A stretch of 64,000 bases of DNA from Pseudomonas wuhanensis (GTDB lineage: Bacteria; Pseudomonadota; Gammaproteobacteria; Pseudomonadales; Pseudomonadaceae): the NCBI RefSeq assembly GCF_030687395.1, contig NZ_CP117430.1, forward strand, positions 6,014,001-6,078,000, written 5' to 3'. Below the pieces are notes generated by a model that saw nothing but the letters and a program-made list of their open reading frames with translations, made no database searches and had not been told where the DNA came from. Position 1 is the stretch's first letter, and each line of letters starts with the position of its first letter. The position numbers and the translations under genes are program-made. Shown piece after piece: positions 8,038-17,831 of the stretch.

Positions 8038-8126
8038 GACATTTCGGTGGTGCTCCTGCTCCGCGTTCATAGCTGCTACAGTCAAGTCATTCACTGCCCA
8101 TTTCCCGGTCGGAGTTTGTCTACGGC

Positions 8127-9917
8127 ATGAATGAGACCAATCCTGCCCTGCTGCTACGCGCACCGATCCCGACGCAGTCGCGTCTGTCTTTCTGCGAAGC
8201 CACGCCTCGCGACCTCAAGCGCTGGATCGCCAACCTGCCCAAAGCCAACCTCGGCGAAACCGCTCGCCAGTTGTATCAAGGCTTGAGCGAACTCAACCAA
8301 CTGCTCACACCCAGCGACAATCGTCTGCAATTGCTCGAACTGCTGCGGCCCGAGGTGTATTACGTCTGCAAGCACCTGGAACGGCATTTCCTGCATCAGG
8401 CGATTGTGCTCGACGAACGCTCGCGCAAGATCGCCAACCTTTGCCAGGCGCTACAGAGCCACTTGGCGATCGGCTACAAGCAAATCGTCATCCGCATCAC
8501 ACCGCGCTTCAGCAAAGACCGTGCGCCGTTGCTAACTCAAGCTTTGCAACGGGCAATTCATTGTTTGAACGGCGCATTGATCCGCGCCACTGAACTCTAT
8601 TGTCCGGTACCCGAAAATCTGTGGCTCGAGTTACATCAGCTGTACCGGATTGGCTGTCAGTTCCAACTGCAACAGTTGAGCGTGCGCGATGAACTGGCCA
8701 ACCAGACACAAAGCCTGAGCATCGAGCAAACCTACGTCGTCGCCCTCCTGCTGGGTGCTTCACGCTGCAATCAACTGCGCCAGAACCAGATCGCCCGGCT
8801 CGCCGAGGTGCTCGAACCCTGGAGCCAGTGGATCAAGCTGCAACCGGCCAAACCGGACAACGGGCTGTTTGCCATCGCCCCGGATCTCGACACCGGGCCG
8901 CGTTACCGCTCCAAATTCCTCGCCGAACAACAGGAGAGCTTGCTAGGAATCGACCCACAACCTCTGGTCGCGGCCATCGAAACCCATCTGCAACAGTCGG
9001 CCGACAAGGTATCGCCTTTACCCGTTTCGGCGGGATTGAATCTGGATACGCTGCAACACCTGCATGCTGCCTGGGGTCAGGCCGCCGAGCGCAGTTTTCA
9101 GCGTACCGTCGGCCACGGCACGTTGACCCTGTGCGTGGGCATGAGTGCATTGCACTTTTATCTCAGCGGGCAACGCTCGTTCAACGACATCCTGAAGAAA
9201 CCCGGCGCCCGCCCGGCGCGGTTCTCGGCTACCGACCCGACAAATCGCGACAAAGACCAATGGCACCACGCCTTCGACGCCGCCCCCCATGGCACCGCAG
9301 ATACGCTGCTGCCCTACGAAGAGATCGAATACCCGCATCTTCAGAACGATGACAGCCACGAGGCATCCGACCGCCAGCAGCATTTCCCGACCTATGTGCT
9401 GCCGGTGATCAATCACAGCCCAGGCGGCTATTGCCTGGCTTGGCCCGGCACGGTACCCGCCGAGTTACAGGCTGGCGAAATGGTCGGTATCGAGGATGCT
9501 GCCGGTCAAGGCTGGAGCATTGCAGTAGTGCGCTGGATCCGCCAAGTGCGGGGCGGCGGCACGCAGATGGGTATCGCCCAAGTCGCGCCATGCGCCGAAC
9601 CCTGCGGCCTGCAACTGACGCGCTCCCACGACGAGCACAGCCAGTACTTGCGCGGACTGTTACTGCCCGCCATCAGCGCCATCGACCTGCCGGCCACCCT
9701 GCTCACGCCGCGCCTGCCGTTCCAGGAAGGCAATAAGGTGTTGATCAATACCAACGGCGAGGAACACCGGGCCGAGCTGGAGCGTCGGGTGGCGAGCACC
9801 AACAGCTTCAATCAGTTTGCCTACCGTACGCTTGAGACAACCAGAAACGAAAACGCCGCGGGGAGCGGCGTTTTCGGGGTAGCGGAAGAGTTTGATTCGT
9901 TGTGGAAGTCGCTTTGA
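8127..9917 (+). CDS. Conserved protein with C-terminal PilZ-like domain (PA4958-type)
   Basis: This 596-residue soluble protein occupies the place of PA4958 between psd and serB. The N-terminal 330 residues are helical with no domain I can name. Residues about 425-500, including INHSPGGYCLAW, GEMVGIED and WSIAVVRWIRQ with QMGIAQV, follow the strand pattern of a PilZ domain, but the classical RxxxR c-di-GMP motif is not clear. Near the C-terminus the reading frame passes through a terminator-type palindrome (9852-9877), which encodes NENAAGSGVF, before ending in EEFDSLWKSL. Function is unknown; a role in c-di-GMP-linked signalling is a guess. Confidence 0.7.
   Translation: MNETNPALLLRAPIPTQSRLSFCEATPRDLKRWIANLPKANLGETARQLYQGLSELNQLLTPSDNRLQLLELLRPEVYYVCKHLERHFLHQAIVLDERSRKIANLCQALQSHLAIGYKQIVIRITPRFSKDRAPLLTQALQRAIHCLNGALIRATELYCPVPENLWLELHQLYRIGCQFQLQQLSVRDELANQTQSLSIEQTYVVALLLGASRCNQLRQNQIARLAEVLEPWSQWIKLQPAKPDNGLFAIAPDLDTGPRYRSKFLAEQQESLLGIDPQPLVAAIETHLQQSADKVSPLPVSAGLNLDTLQHLHAAWGQAAERSFQRTVGHGTLTLCVGMSALHFYLSGQRSFNDILKKPGARPARFSATDPTNRDKDQWHHAFDAAPHGTADTLLPYEEIEYPHLQNDDSHEASDRQQHFPTYVLPVINHSPGGYCLAWPGTVPAELQAGEMVGIEDAAGQGWSIAVVRWIRQVRGGGTQMGIAQVAPCAEPCGLQLTRSHDEHSQYLRGLLLPAISAIDLPATLLTPRLPFQEGNKVLINTNGEEHRAELERRVASTNSFNQFAYRTLETTRNENAAGSGVFGVAEEFDSLWKSL
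9852..9877. terminator. Bidirectional terminator hairpin inside a coding 3' end
   Basis: AAAACGCCGC and GCGGCGTTTT form a perfect hairpin with a 5-nt loop and T/A runs on both flanks. It lies about 40 nt before the stop of the PilZ-like gene and about 85 nt past the serB stop on the opposite strand, so it can end both convergent transcripts. Confidence 0.65.
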
Positions 9918-9960
9918 GCGTACGTCTGTAAAACCGCGGCCCGCCCAGACAACCTGAAAC

Positions 9961-11175
9961 TCAGAGCTGCCCGTCGCGATCCCGGAAGCCCAGCAGATAC
10001 AGCACGCCATCCAGCCCAAGGGTGGAAATCGCCTGCTTAGCCGATTGCTTGACCAGCGGCTTGGCGCGAAACGCTACGCCCAGCCCGGCAATCGCCAGCA
10101 TCGGCAGGTCGTTGGCACCGTCACCGACGGCTATCGTCTGCTCCAGACGCAAGCCTTCCTTGTGCGCCAGCTCACGCAGCAGATCTGCCTTGCGTTGCGC
10201 ATCGACAATCGGCTCGACCGCCACACCCGTCACCTTGCCGTCGACCACTTCCAGTTCATTGGCGAACACGTAGTCGATACCCAGCTTGGCCTGCAGCTGC
10301 TTGGCGAAGTAGGTGAAGCCGCCCGACAGAATCGCCGTCTTGTAGCCCAGGCGCTTGAGTTCGGCGAACAGGGTTTCGGCGCCTTCGGTCAGGCGCAGGG
10401 AAGCACCGATGGAGTCCAGCACGCTGACGTCCAGCCCTTGCAGCAAGGCCAGGCGCTCCTTGAAGCTGGCGCGGAAGTCCAGCTCGCCGGCCATCGCTCG
10501 CTCGGTAATCGCAGACACCTGGTCGCCCACACCGGCGGCCTTGGCCAGTTCGTCGATGACTTCAGCTTCGATCAGTGTCGAGTCCATGTCGAACACCGCC
10601 AGACGGCGGTTACGGCGGAACAGCGAATCTTCCTGGAAGGCGATGTCGACGTTCAATTCTTGAGCGACGCTGAGGAATTCGGCCCGCAGCGCTTGCGGAT
10701 CCGCCGCCTCGCCACGCACGGAAAACTCGATGCAGCCCTTGCCCTTGTCAGCCGGGGTGTCGAGCGGCATGCGCCCGGACAGGCGATCGATATGGTCGAT
10801 GTTCAGACCATACTTGGCGGTGATCGAACTCACGCGCTGCAATTGCTCGGCGGTCACTTTGCGGGTCAGCAGGGTGACGATGTGGCGCTTTTTACCCTGA
10901 TTACCGACCCATTGCTGGTAATCCTCCTCGGATACCGGCGTGAAACGTACTTGCTGCTCAAGCTCATAGCCTTTGAACAGGATGTCCTTGAGCACCGAGT
11001 TACCTTGTTCGGTATCGGGAATTTCAACCAGGATGCCGAACGACAGGGTGTCGTGGATCACCGCCTGACCGATGTCGAGAATGTTCACACCACCCTGGGC
11101 CAGAACGCCGGTAATGGCCGCAGTCAGACCCGGACGGTCGACTCCCGTGATGTTTATCAGGACGATTTCGCGCAA
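9961..11175 (-). CDS. serB: Phosphoserine phosphatase SerB
   Basis: SerB removes phosphate from phosphoserine in the last step of serine synthesis. The 404-residue protein has two N-terminal ACT-like regions (VLINITGVDRPGLTAAITG at the start, HIVTLLTRKV near 98-107) and a C-terminal HAD phosphatase domain with nucleophile Asp196 in VFDMDST, the SGGF motif and the metal-binding GDGANDLPM. The length and ACT domains fit Pseudomonas SerB. It is divergent from the YtjB-like gene, a linkage also seen in E. coli (serB and smp). Confidence 0.97.
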   Translation of the reverse strand: MREIVLINITGVDRPGLTAAITGVLAQGGVNILDIGQAVIHDTLSFGILVEIPDTEQGNSVLKDILFKGYELEQQVRFTPVSEEDYQQWVGNQGKKRHIVTLLTRKVTAEQLQRVSSITAKYGLNIDHIDRLSGRMPLDTPADKGKGCIEFSVRGEAADPQALRAEFLSVAQELNVDIAFQEDSLFRRNRRLAVFDMDSTLIEAEVIDELAKAAGVGDQVSAITERAMAGELDFRASFKERLALLQGLDVSVLDSIGASLRLTEGAETLFAELKRLGYKTAILSGGFTYFAKQLQAKLGIDYVFANELEVVDGKVTGVAVEPIVDAQRKADLLRELAHKEGLRLEQTIAVGDGANDLPMLAIAGLGVAFRAKPLVKQSAKQAISTLGLDGVLYLLGFRDRDGQL

Positions 11176-11309
11176 GGCGCACCCCCGCAGGTGGAAAAAA
11201 ACCGCATTCTACCCATATTCAGTGACCATCGGGCACCGTGAGCGCTTTGACGGTCTAGGGCCTGTCGCTATACTGCGCGTCAACTTCACGGACAAAGAGC
11301 CGAGCTCAA

Positions 11310-12845
11310 GTGAACCGGCCCACGCCAGTAAAAACCGATAACTTCTTTCTGCTGATCTTCCGGGCACTGCGTCATCGCCGTGTACCGATTGCATTGCGCA
11401 TTGCCAGCCATAACGTGATCCTGGTCGCTCTGGCCCTGGTGATCTATGCCTGCGTGATGGGTTTGCAGTTCAAGCAGGCCATGCACGAGCAAGCGGATGC
11501 CTTGGGCGAAAGCCTGACCACCCAGACCGCGACCTCGGCCACGGAACTGTTGGTGTCCAACGACATCCTCAGCCTGAACGTGCTGCTCAACAACCTGACC
11601 AAGAACAAACTGGTGGCCCACGCTGCCATCTACAGCGTGGATAACCGCATCCTCGCCGAAGCCGGTCAGCGCCCCAAGCATAGCCTGCTGGGCGAAGCAG
11701 AAGGCATGTACCAGAGCAAGATCACCTTTCAGGATGTGACTGCCGGGCAACTGCGCATCAGCCTGGACATGGATCAGTTCCAACAGCCGATGACCATCAG
11801 CCTGCAAAGCATGGGCATTCTGAGTGCGATTCTGCTGGCGCTGTCCCTGGCCTTGAGCCTGCGCCTGGGGCGCAATCTCTCCACGCCGCTGATGCAACTG
11901 CGGGTGTGGCTGCGCAATATCGACGAATACACCCCGGCCACCGAGCGCCAGGATGAGGTCGGCGACCTCGCTCGCCAGCTGCACGCCAATTTCGCGCCGG
12001 AGCCGGCCGAGCCGGAACCTGCGCCGGAACCTGAATACGACGACAGCGATTACGAAGACGCCGACGATAACGAGCCGACCTTCGAAGTGCGTAACCTGCG
12101 CGATCCGAGTTTCGACGAAACCAAGCCTCTTGCCGGCCTCAAGCCTGCGCCGCGGCGCATTGTCAGCACTGTCGAAGACGATGAGGACGACGAAGATCCG
12201 TTTGCCGACCTGCGTGACGACTTGACAGACAGCGCGCCGAAACCAGTCGTAAAGCCGCAGGTATCGAATCTGCCGCAGCACAGCGCTGTACTGGCCGTGC
12301 AACTGGGCGCGCAAGATCAATTGCGCCGCCTGCCCCGCGCACGCCTGGAAGAGCTGCTCAAACGCTATCGCGATTGCCTTGATCAGGCCGCGTCGCTTTA
12401 CCAGAGCGAACTGCACACCCTGAACGATGGCAGCACGCTGATGCTGTTCCACAACGAAGACAGTGGCGACGACTACCTGACCAACGCCATCTGCTGCGGT
12501 GAGTTGCTGCGTGCCCTGGGCCATCAGTTGCAGATCGAAGTCGCCGACAGCGGCATCACCCTGCAATTGCAGCTAGGCCTGACGCTGGGTGACGAACTGT
12601 TCGGCCTGAGCCAGATTGATCTGCTGCTGACTGAATCCGCGCAGGACGCCCTGGCCCTGTCCCAACACAGCCGCAACCTGCTGCTGGTGGAGCGCAAGAT
12701 CAGCGACGACGCGCTGATTCGCCAGCGCGCGCGAATCCGGCCGATCGCAAGCCCGGAGGGTGCGTGCTGCGTAGAGCGCTTGATGGAGCCTTATCCGTCG
12801 ATGCTGGAACGGCAACTGGCGCGGATGCATGAGCGCCGGGCATAA
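11310..12845 (+). CDS. AhpA/YtjB-family membrane protein with extended C-terminus
   Basis: This 511-residue protein is the SerB-linked membrane protein (Smp/YtjB family). It has a TM helix at about 33-52 (VILVALALVIYACVMG), a periplasmic region of about 120 residues, a second TM near 170-190 (ILSAILLALSLALSL) and a HAMP-like stretch. An acidic low-complexity linker (EPEYDDSDYEDADD) follows, then a C-terminal domain whose LRRLPRARLEELLKRY and DGSTLMLFHNE segments recall a class III cyclase fold without clear catalytic residues. That C-terminal half is far longer than E. coli YtjB. The start is GTG at 11310, with AAAGAG upstream. Function is unknown. Confidence 0.75.
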   Translation: MNRPTPVKTDNFFLLIFRALRHRRVPIALRIASHNVILVALALVIYACVMGLQFKQAMHEQADALGESLTTQTATSATELLVSNDILSLNVLLNNLTKNKLVAHAAIYSVDNRILAEAGQRPKHSLLGEAEGMYQSKITFQDVTAGQLRISLDMDQFQQPMTISLQSMGILSAILLALSLALSLRLGRNLSTPLMQLRVWLRNIDEYTPATERQDEVGDLARQLHANFAPEPAEPEPAPEPEYDDSDYEDADDNEPTFEVRNLRDPSFDETKPLAGLKPAPRRIVSTVEDDEDDEDPFADLRDDLTDSAPKPVVKPQVSNLPQHSAVLAVQLGAQDQLRRLPRARLEELLKRYRDCLDQAASLYQSELHTLNDGSTLMLFHNEDSGDDYLTNAICCGELLRALGHQLQIEVADSGITLQLQLGLTLGDELFGLSQIDLLLTESAQDALALSQHSRNLLLVERKISDDALIRQRARIRPIASPEGACCVERLMEPYPSMLERQLARMHERRA

Positions 12846-12864
12846 GCCTTAGCCCTGCTGTAAA

Positions 12865-12901
12865 GAAGCCCGCAGATGAGTGATCGTCTGCGGGCTTTTT
12901 G
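12865..12901 (+). terminator. Intrinsic terminator of the YtjB-like gene
   Basis: AAGCCCGCAGA pairs with TCTGCGGGCTT and is followed by a T-run, 20 nt after the stop codon. Confidence 0.85.
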
Positions 12902-12912
12902 TTGCCTGTTCT

Positions 12913-13015
12913 GGCCTCATCGCGGGCAAGCCTCGCTCCCACAGGGTGCTCGGTAGCACACAAGTTTTGTATTCGCAGCGGTAAATGTGGGAGCGGGCTT
13001 GCCCGCGAAGAGGCC
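12913..13015. repeat. REPIN (paired REP palindromes)
   Basis: Two inverted REP units (TCGCGGGCAAG...CTCCCACA and TGTGGGAGCGGGCTTGCCCGCGA, split here) flank a short spacer, with outer GGCCTC/GAGGCC arms. This and the next element fill most of the 310-nt gap 12846-13155, which holds no gene. Confidence 0.8.
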
Positions 13016-13041
13016 GGCACAGGCAACATATGAGGTGAGGC

Positions 13042-13094
13042 TGGAACGCGGAGCGTCCCTGGAGGCATTCCCACGCAGAGCGTGGGAACGATCA
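13042..13094. repeat. Second short palindromic repeat family
   Basis: Two small hairpins, GGAACGCGGAGCGTCCC-like and TTCCCACGC/GCGTGGGAA (13068-13088), lie directly after the REPIN. This element type is dispersed in fluorescens-group intergenic regions. Confidence 0.6.
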
Positions 13095-13109
13095 GTACGC
13101 GCCACAAAC

Positions 13110-13138
13110 AACAAAGCCCGCACAAGGCGGGCTTTGTT
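13110..13138 (-). terminator. Intrinsic terminator of the PqiC-like gene
   Basis: ACAAAGCCCGC and GCGGGCTTTGT form a perfect hairpin with A/T-rich flanks, 18 nt beyond the stop of the minus-strand lipoprotein gene. Confidence 0.75.
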
Positions 13139-13155
13139 CTGGACTCAATCCAGGC

Positions 13156-13869
13156 TTAGAACCTGAACACTTCCATATCCGTACGAATCGGCGAAGCCAT
13201 CGGGATCTTCGGTTGTTTCTCTGGCTCTGCTGCCGGTGCCACAGGCTTGGCAGCTGGCTTGCGAGGTGCTTCGGCGATCGGCGGCTGGTTGGCCAGTGGC
13301 TTGAGCGCTGTCGCCAGTTGCTCGGCCAGACGCTGCAGCAACACACCCTGAGCCTGAACCTGAGCCGCAGTCCCGCCAGTGTGCTGCTCCTGCAGATGAA
13401 TGATGCGGTTATCGCGCACCTGACCACGACGATCGATCAGGCGCCATTGCGCATCAAGGATCGCCGGTTGCGACGCACCCGAGTCCAGTCGCGTGATCGT
13501 CAGCAGAACCTGAACATCCGGCGTGAAGCCTAATGTCGCCGGCGCCAGGACAACGCGCTGGCTGTCCAGATGACCGGCAACCTGACGCAGCAACAGTTGA
13601 TCGATGTCGGACGACAGGCTACCTGCCCAACGACCATCAACCGAAGCCTGCAAGCTGCCATCGGGCTGACGCTGCAACAAGGTTTCGCGTTGCAGGTAGT
13701 CGGCAACCGTTACCGGGCCCAGCAATACAGCCATACCCGCGCTTTGCGCAGGCTGAGCCGGACTTCCGCTGTCCAGCTGATACAGCGACACCGGTTGGTG
13801 AACGCTGCAACCCGCCAGGCCAAGTACGCCGGCGAGCATCAAAATAAAAGGAAGGCGCAGAGCAGTCAT
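13156..13869 (-). CDS. PqiC/ABC-transport-auxiliary-type lipoprotein
   Basis: This 237-residue lipoprotein starts at ATG 13869 (MTALRLPF) with a signal peptide and lipobox LAGC; a 33-codon upstream extension without a plausible signal is rejected. The body (YQLDSGSP, VLLGPVTVADYLQRETLL, DIDQLLLRQVAGHLDSQRV) matches the PqiC/YmbA-like family that serves MCE-type lipid transporters. A Pro/Ala/Lys-rich tail of about 45 residues follows. No pqiA or pqiB is adjacent, so its partner must be encoded elsewhere. Confidence 0.75.
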   Translation of the reverse strand: MTALRLPFILMLAGVLGLAGCSVHQPVSLYQLDSGSPAQPAQSAGMAVLLGPVTVADYLQRETLLQRQPDGSLQASVDGRWAGSLSSDIDQLLLRQVAGHLDSQRVVLAPATLGFTPDVQVLLTITRLDSGASQPAILDAQWRLIDRRGQVRDNRIIHLQEQHTGGTAAQVQAQGVLLQRLAEQLATALKPLANQPPIAEAPRKPAAKPVAPAAEPEKQPKIPMASPIRTDMEVFRF

Positions 13870-14003
13870 CGTCCCATCCAGGTGGTTGCCACAAGGCTCA
13901 CCACAGTGAAAATACTCAAAAAATATGAAGAACGCTCGGCCACGCCGGCGCTTGAAAGGCCATATCATCCGTGAATATGCGTTCCGACTCCAGCGGCAAA
14001 GCG

Positions 14004-14031
14004 TCGATCTACGCGTTAAATCGTAGATCGA
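14004..14031. terminator. 10-bp inverted repeat after parC
   Basis: TCGATCTACG (14004-14013) and CGTAGATCGA (14022-14031) are perfect inverted arms 15 nt beyond the parC stop. There is no T-run, so the terminator role is tentative. Confidence 0.4.
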
Positions 14032-14045
14032 GCGCTCTAGGACGC

Positions 14046-16313
14046 TTAGTTGAGGTTTTCGACGAACAGCGCATCCACCCTCTGAAAGCCCCGTGGCAGT
14101 TTGTTACCGCGACGCCCACGCTCACCTTTGTAGTGTTCGAGGTCGTCCGCCTTCAGCGACAAGGTACGTTTTCCGGCCTGTAGCACCAAAGTGGCACCTT
14201 CCGGCAAAACGGCGATGTCCGTGACATATTCTTCGCGACTGGCAACACGTTCACCGGAAATCCCGATGATCTTATTCCCTTTACCTTTACCTAATTGTGG
14301 CAGATCGCTGATTTTGAAGATCAGCAGGCGACCTTCGGTGGTCACCGAGGCCAGCCAGTTGTGCTCACGATCGGCCACCGGACGCGGCAGAATCACTTTG
14401 GCGTTGTTCGGCAAACTCAACAGGGCCTTGCCCGCCTTGTTCTTGGCTTGCAGGTCTTCACCCTTGACCACGAAACCGTAACCGGCGTCGGAGGCGATCA
14501 CGTACAGCGAATCGTCTTCAGGCATCAGCACGCATTCGAAACTCGCCCCTGGCGGCGGCGTCAGGCGGCCGGTCAGCGGTTCGCCCTGGCCTCGGGCCGA
14601 TGGCAGCGTGTGCGCGGCCACCGAATAACTGCGACCGGTGGAGTCGATAAACACCGCAAACTGGTTGGAGCGACCGGCCGCCAAGGCCTTGAAACCATCC
14701 CCGGCCTTGTAGGAAAGCCCGGTGGCGTCGATCTCATGGCCTTTGGCGGAGCGAACCCAGCCTTTTTCCGACAGAACCACGGTCACTTTCTCGTTCGGCA
14801 ACAGATCGTGTTCGGTCAGGGCCTTGGCCTCGGCGCGTTCGACGATTGGCGAGCGACGGTCGTCGCCGTAGGTTTCGGCGTCCTTGATCAACTCGGTGCG
14901 TACCAGCTTTTTCAGCTTGGCTTCGCTGCCCAGCAGGGCTTGCAGCTTGGCTTGTTCCTTGAGCAGTTCATCCTGCTCGGCACGCAGCTTCATTTCTTCC
15001 AGTCGCGCCAACTGACGCAAACGGGTGTCGAGGATGTAATCGGCCTGGATTTCGCTCAGGGCGAAACGTTCGATCAGTGCGGCTTTCGGGTGCTCCTCGG
15101 TGCGGATGATGTGAATCACTTCATCCAGATTGAGGTAAGCGATCAACAAACCGTCCAACAGGTGCAGGCGACGCTCGACCTTGTCCAGGCGAAATTGCAG
15201 ACGACGACGCACCGTCTGGACCCGGAACTCCAGCCACTCGACCAGCAATGCCCGCAGGTTTTTCAGCTGCGGCTTGCCGTCCAGACCGATGATGTTGATG
15301 TTGACCCGGTAGCTCGACTCCAGCTCGGTGCTGGCGAACAGGTGTTGCATCAGTGCATCGTGGTCAAAGTTTTTGCGTGCCCCCGGAATGATCACGATCC
15401 GGCACGGGTTTTCGTGGTCGGATTCGTCACGCAGGTCAGCGATTTGCGGGGCTTTCGACGGTTTGGCCTGCATCATCGCGGCGATCTGTTCCAGCACTTT
15501 GGCCCCGGAGACCTGATGCGGCAGCGCGGTGACGATGATGTCGCCGTCTTCGATGTGATACACGGCGCGCATGCGCACCGAGCCCTTGCCGGTTTCGTAG
15601 ATTTTCAGCAGATCGGCGCGCGGCGTGATGATTTCCGCTTCGGTCGGGTAATCCGGGCCCTGGATGTGTTCGCAGAGCTGTTCTACCGTGGCTTTCGGCT
15701 CGTCGAGCAAACGCACGCACGCTGTTGCGACTTCGCGCAGGTTATGCGGTGGTACGTCGGTAGCCATGCCCACGGCAATACCGGTGGTGCCATTGAGCAG
15801 GATATTCGGCAAACGGGCCGGCAACACCAAAGGCTCTTCCAGCGTGCCGTCGAAGTTCGGGCCCCAGTCCGCGGTGCCTTGGCCCAGTTCGCTGAGCAGC
15901 ACTTCGGAATAACGCGACAGCCGCGCTTCGGTGTAACGCATGGCGGCGAAGGACTTCGGATCATCCGGCGCACCCCAGTTACCCTGGCCGTCGACCAGCG
16001 TGTAGCGGTAGCTGAACGGCTGGGCCATCAGGACCATGGCCTCATAGCAAGCCGAGTCGCCGTGCGGGTGGAACTTACCGAGCACGTCACCGACCGTACG
16101 CGCCGATTTCTTGTGCTTGGAATCGGCGTCCAGCCCCAACTCGCTCATCGCGTAGATGATGCGTCGCTGTACCGGTTTCAGGCCGTCGCCGATATGCGGC
16201 AAGGCACGGTCCATGATCACGTACATGGAGTAGTTGAGGTAGGCATTTTCGGTGAAGTCAGCCAGTGACCGGCGTTCTACACCGTCCAGGCTGAGATCAA
16301 GGGAGTCGCTCAT
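14046..16313 (-). CDS. parC: DNA topoisomerase IV subunit A
   Basis: ParC is the DNA-cleaving subunit of topoisomerase IV, which unlinks daughter chromosomes. From ATG 16313 (MSDSLDLS) it has 755 residues. The breakage-reunion domain shows [13 protein letters not shown] and the catalytic tyrosine Tyr127 in [11 protein letters not shown]. Quinolone-resistance positions Ser87 and Glu91 are wild type. The C-terminal domain is the DNA-wrapping beta-pinwheel type. It is separated from parE by two small genes in the same direction, as in PAO1. Confidence 0.98.
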   Translation of the reverse strand: MSDSLDLSLDGVERRSLADFTENAYLNYSMYVIMDRALPHIGDGLKPVQRRIIYAMSELGLDADSKHKKSARTVGDVLGKFHPHGDSACYEAMVLMAQPFSYRYTLVDGQGNWGAPDDPKSFAAMRYTEARLSRYSEVLLSELGQGTADWGPNFDGTLEEPLVLPARLPNILLNGTTGIAVGMATDVPPHNLREVATACVRLLDEPKATVEQLCEHIQGPDYPTEAEIITPRADLLKIYETGKGSVRMRAVYHIEDGDIIVTALPHQVSGAKVLEQIAAMMQAKPSKAPQIADLRDESDHENPCRIVIIPGARKNFDHDALMQHLFASTELESSYRVNINIIGLDGKPQLKNLRALLVEWLEFRVQTVRRRLQFRLDKVERRLHLLDGLLIAYLNLDEVIHIIRTEEHPKAALIERFALSEIQADYILDTRLRQLARLEEMKLRAEQDELLKEQAKLQALLGSEAKLKKLVRTELIKDAETYGDDRRSPIVERAEAKALTEHDLLPNEKVTVVLSEKGWVRSAKGHEIDATGLSYKAGDGFKALAAGRSNQFAVFIDSTGRSYSVAAHTLPSARGQGEPLTGRLTPPPGASFECVLMPEDDSLYVIASDAGYGFVVKGEDLQAKNKAGKALLSLPNNAKVILPRPVADREHNWLASVTTEGRLLIFKISDLPQLGKGKGNKIIGISGERVASREEYVTDIAVLPEGATLVLQAGKRTLSLKADDLEHYKGERGRRGNKLPRGFQRVDALFVENLN

Positions 16314-16323
16314 GCGGGCCTCA

Positions 16324-16845
16324 TCAGTTCGTTGTCTGGCGCAGCAGCATGGTGCCACCGCGCTGGGTAAATTCAAGTTTGTTCAGTGCGCTCATACCGA
16401 GCAGCACCTGATTGCCGTGCAAACCGGGCGCCACCAGCGCGCGAACGTCACGCAGCACGATGTCGCCCAATTGCAGCCGGTCGAGGCGGGTTCGATAGCC
16501 CTCGCTCAAGCCATTGGCCGTGCTCAGGGTCACCCCAAAGCCTTTTTCCAGTTTCAGCCGCTCGGCCACTTCGGCCGGGATCGCCACATCGGTTGCGCCG
16601 GTATCGAGCATGAACTCCACCGGCTGGCCGTTGATCTGGCCAGTGGCGATAAAATGCCCCTGGCTGTTGCTGATCAGCTTCACTTCGATAAAACCTTCGC
16701 CCTGCTCGGAGCTGACGACGGTGTTGGGATTTTGCTGACGCGCCTCCCACTGACCGAAAAACCGCGTTGCCAGAAACAGCGCGGCGCACCAGGCCAACAC
16801 CATCAACACCCGACCGGCGCGTTTGCCCGGCGGCTGTTGACTCAT
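16324..16845 (-). CDS. Membrane-anchored retropepsin-like aspartic protease (clan AA, TIGR02281)
   Basis: This 173-residue protein has an N-terminal TM anchor ([19 protein letters not shown]) and a single retroviral-type aspartic protease domain. The active-site motif is [13 protein letters not shown], with later [13 protein letters not shown] matching the family's second conserved strand. Such proteins act as dimers in the periplasm; the substrate is unknown. Its start overlaps the upstream gene by 4 nt (ATGA), and parC begins 10 nt after its stop. Confidence 0.85.
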   Translation of the reverse strand: MSQQPPGKRAGRVLMVLAWCAALFLATRFFGQWEARQQNPNTVVSSEQGEGFIEVKLISNSQGHFIATGQINGQPVEFMLDTGATDVAIPAEVAERLKLEKGFGVTLSTANGLSEGYRTRLDRLQLGDIVLRDVRALVAPGLHGNQVLLGMSALNKLEFTQRGGTMLLRQTTN

Positions 16846-17831
16846 GGCTTGGCACTCCAGCCACCTTCAGGCGCGGCAAAGCGCCAGACAATCGGGCGTT
16901 TCTCGCCATCGACGCGCGCACCATTATTGTTGTCGATACCGATCCAGGCACCGTCGGCGTCCACGATCAACGCTTCCGCCAGCCCAAAGGGCTGTGAATA
17001 ACGACGGTTTTCCTGCAAGGCCTCGGCGGCAAACGACCAGCAGCGCTCGACCTTGGCCGTCACCGCATCGCGACGGCAAACCTGAAAGGCATTGCGCTCA
17101 AGGGTAAACAATTTGCCGTCAAACAATGACAGATCGGCAAAATCCCGGGAGCGCGCTCTGGCCTTGGGAAATTGCGCTGGTTGCATCTCCACCCCTGCCT
17201 CACTTAGCAGCACACAACCACCCTTGCAGTCCCAGACCGTTTGCTGGCGCTTGATCAGCAGCAAACCGCGGCGCTCACGTTCGGCGGCCAGCCACAGCGT
17301 GTCACCGGCTGGATTGATCGCCAAGCCTTCGAACAACGAATTGAAGTGCAGCAACATACCGCTGGCCCGTGCTTCGCGTACCAGCATCGGCGAGATTTTC
17401 AGCCAGGACGCCGGCCCGATGGGCGGAACCTGCAGCACCGCGGCGTGCGCCTCGCTGACAATGTAACGATTGCCGGCGCTGTCACAGGTGATACCTTCGA
17501 AATCCAGGTTCCCACCCCGCACGAACGTCGCCGCCCAGGTCCGCGAACGCAACCCCCAGGGCAAACCGCTGTCGGGCACCAGGGGTACGTCGATGCGCAC
17601 GGTTTCGGCTTGCCAGGTCGTGTTGCGGGTGTCGAGGCGATAGATTTGATCATCGTCACGATCCGAGACGGTCCACAGATCCTTGCCGCACTGGGCCAGC
17701 CCCGACAGATTGCCGCCGCGCATGCCTTCGACGGCATGCTCGGATAACAGGCGCAGCTCGGGGGCAGGCTCCGCCGAAACCGTTACCGAGGTCAGCAGCA
17801 ACGCACACGCCAGGGCCCAGCCAAATCGCAT
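16842..17831 (-). CDS. Exported esterase-like/phytase-like beta-propeller protein
   Basis: This 329-residue protein begins with a signal peptide (WALACALLLTSVTVSAEPAP, cleaved after SA). The body carries LSGLAQCGKDLWTVSDRDDDQIYRL (given here in two parts: LSGLAQCGKDLW and TVSDRDDDQIYRL), LDFEGITCD and LFEGLAINP, the pattern of the 'esterase-like activity of phytase' family. The enzymatic activity is unproven. It overlaps the parE stop by one base (TGATG) and the protease gene by four, so parE, this gene, the protease and parC form one transcription unit. Confidence 0.8.
   Translation of the reverse strand: MRFGWALACALLLTSVTVSAEPAPELRLLSEHAVEGMRGGNLSGLAQCGKDLWTVSDRDDDQIYRLDTRNTTWQAETVRIDVPLVPDSGLPWGLRSRTWAATFVRGGNLDFEGITCDSAGNRYIVSEAHAAVLQVPPIGPASWLKISPMLVREARASGMLLHFNSLFEGLAINPAGDTLWLAAERERRGLLLIKRQQTVWDCKGGCVLLSEAGVEMQPAQFPKARARSRDFADLSLFDGKLFTLERNAFQVCRRDAVTAKVERCWSFAAEALQENRRYSQPFGLAEALIVDADGAWIGIDNNNGARVDGEKRPIVWRFAAPEGGWSAKP

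Noticed and set aside
14295..16268. Long open frame antisense to parC (657 codons)
   Set aside because: It lies wholly over a certain gene, has low-complexity His/Gln/Arg-rich composition and no ribosome-binding site; it is a by-product of GC-rich codon use.
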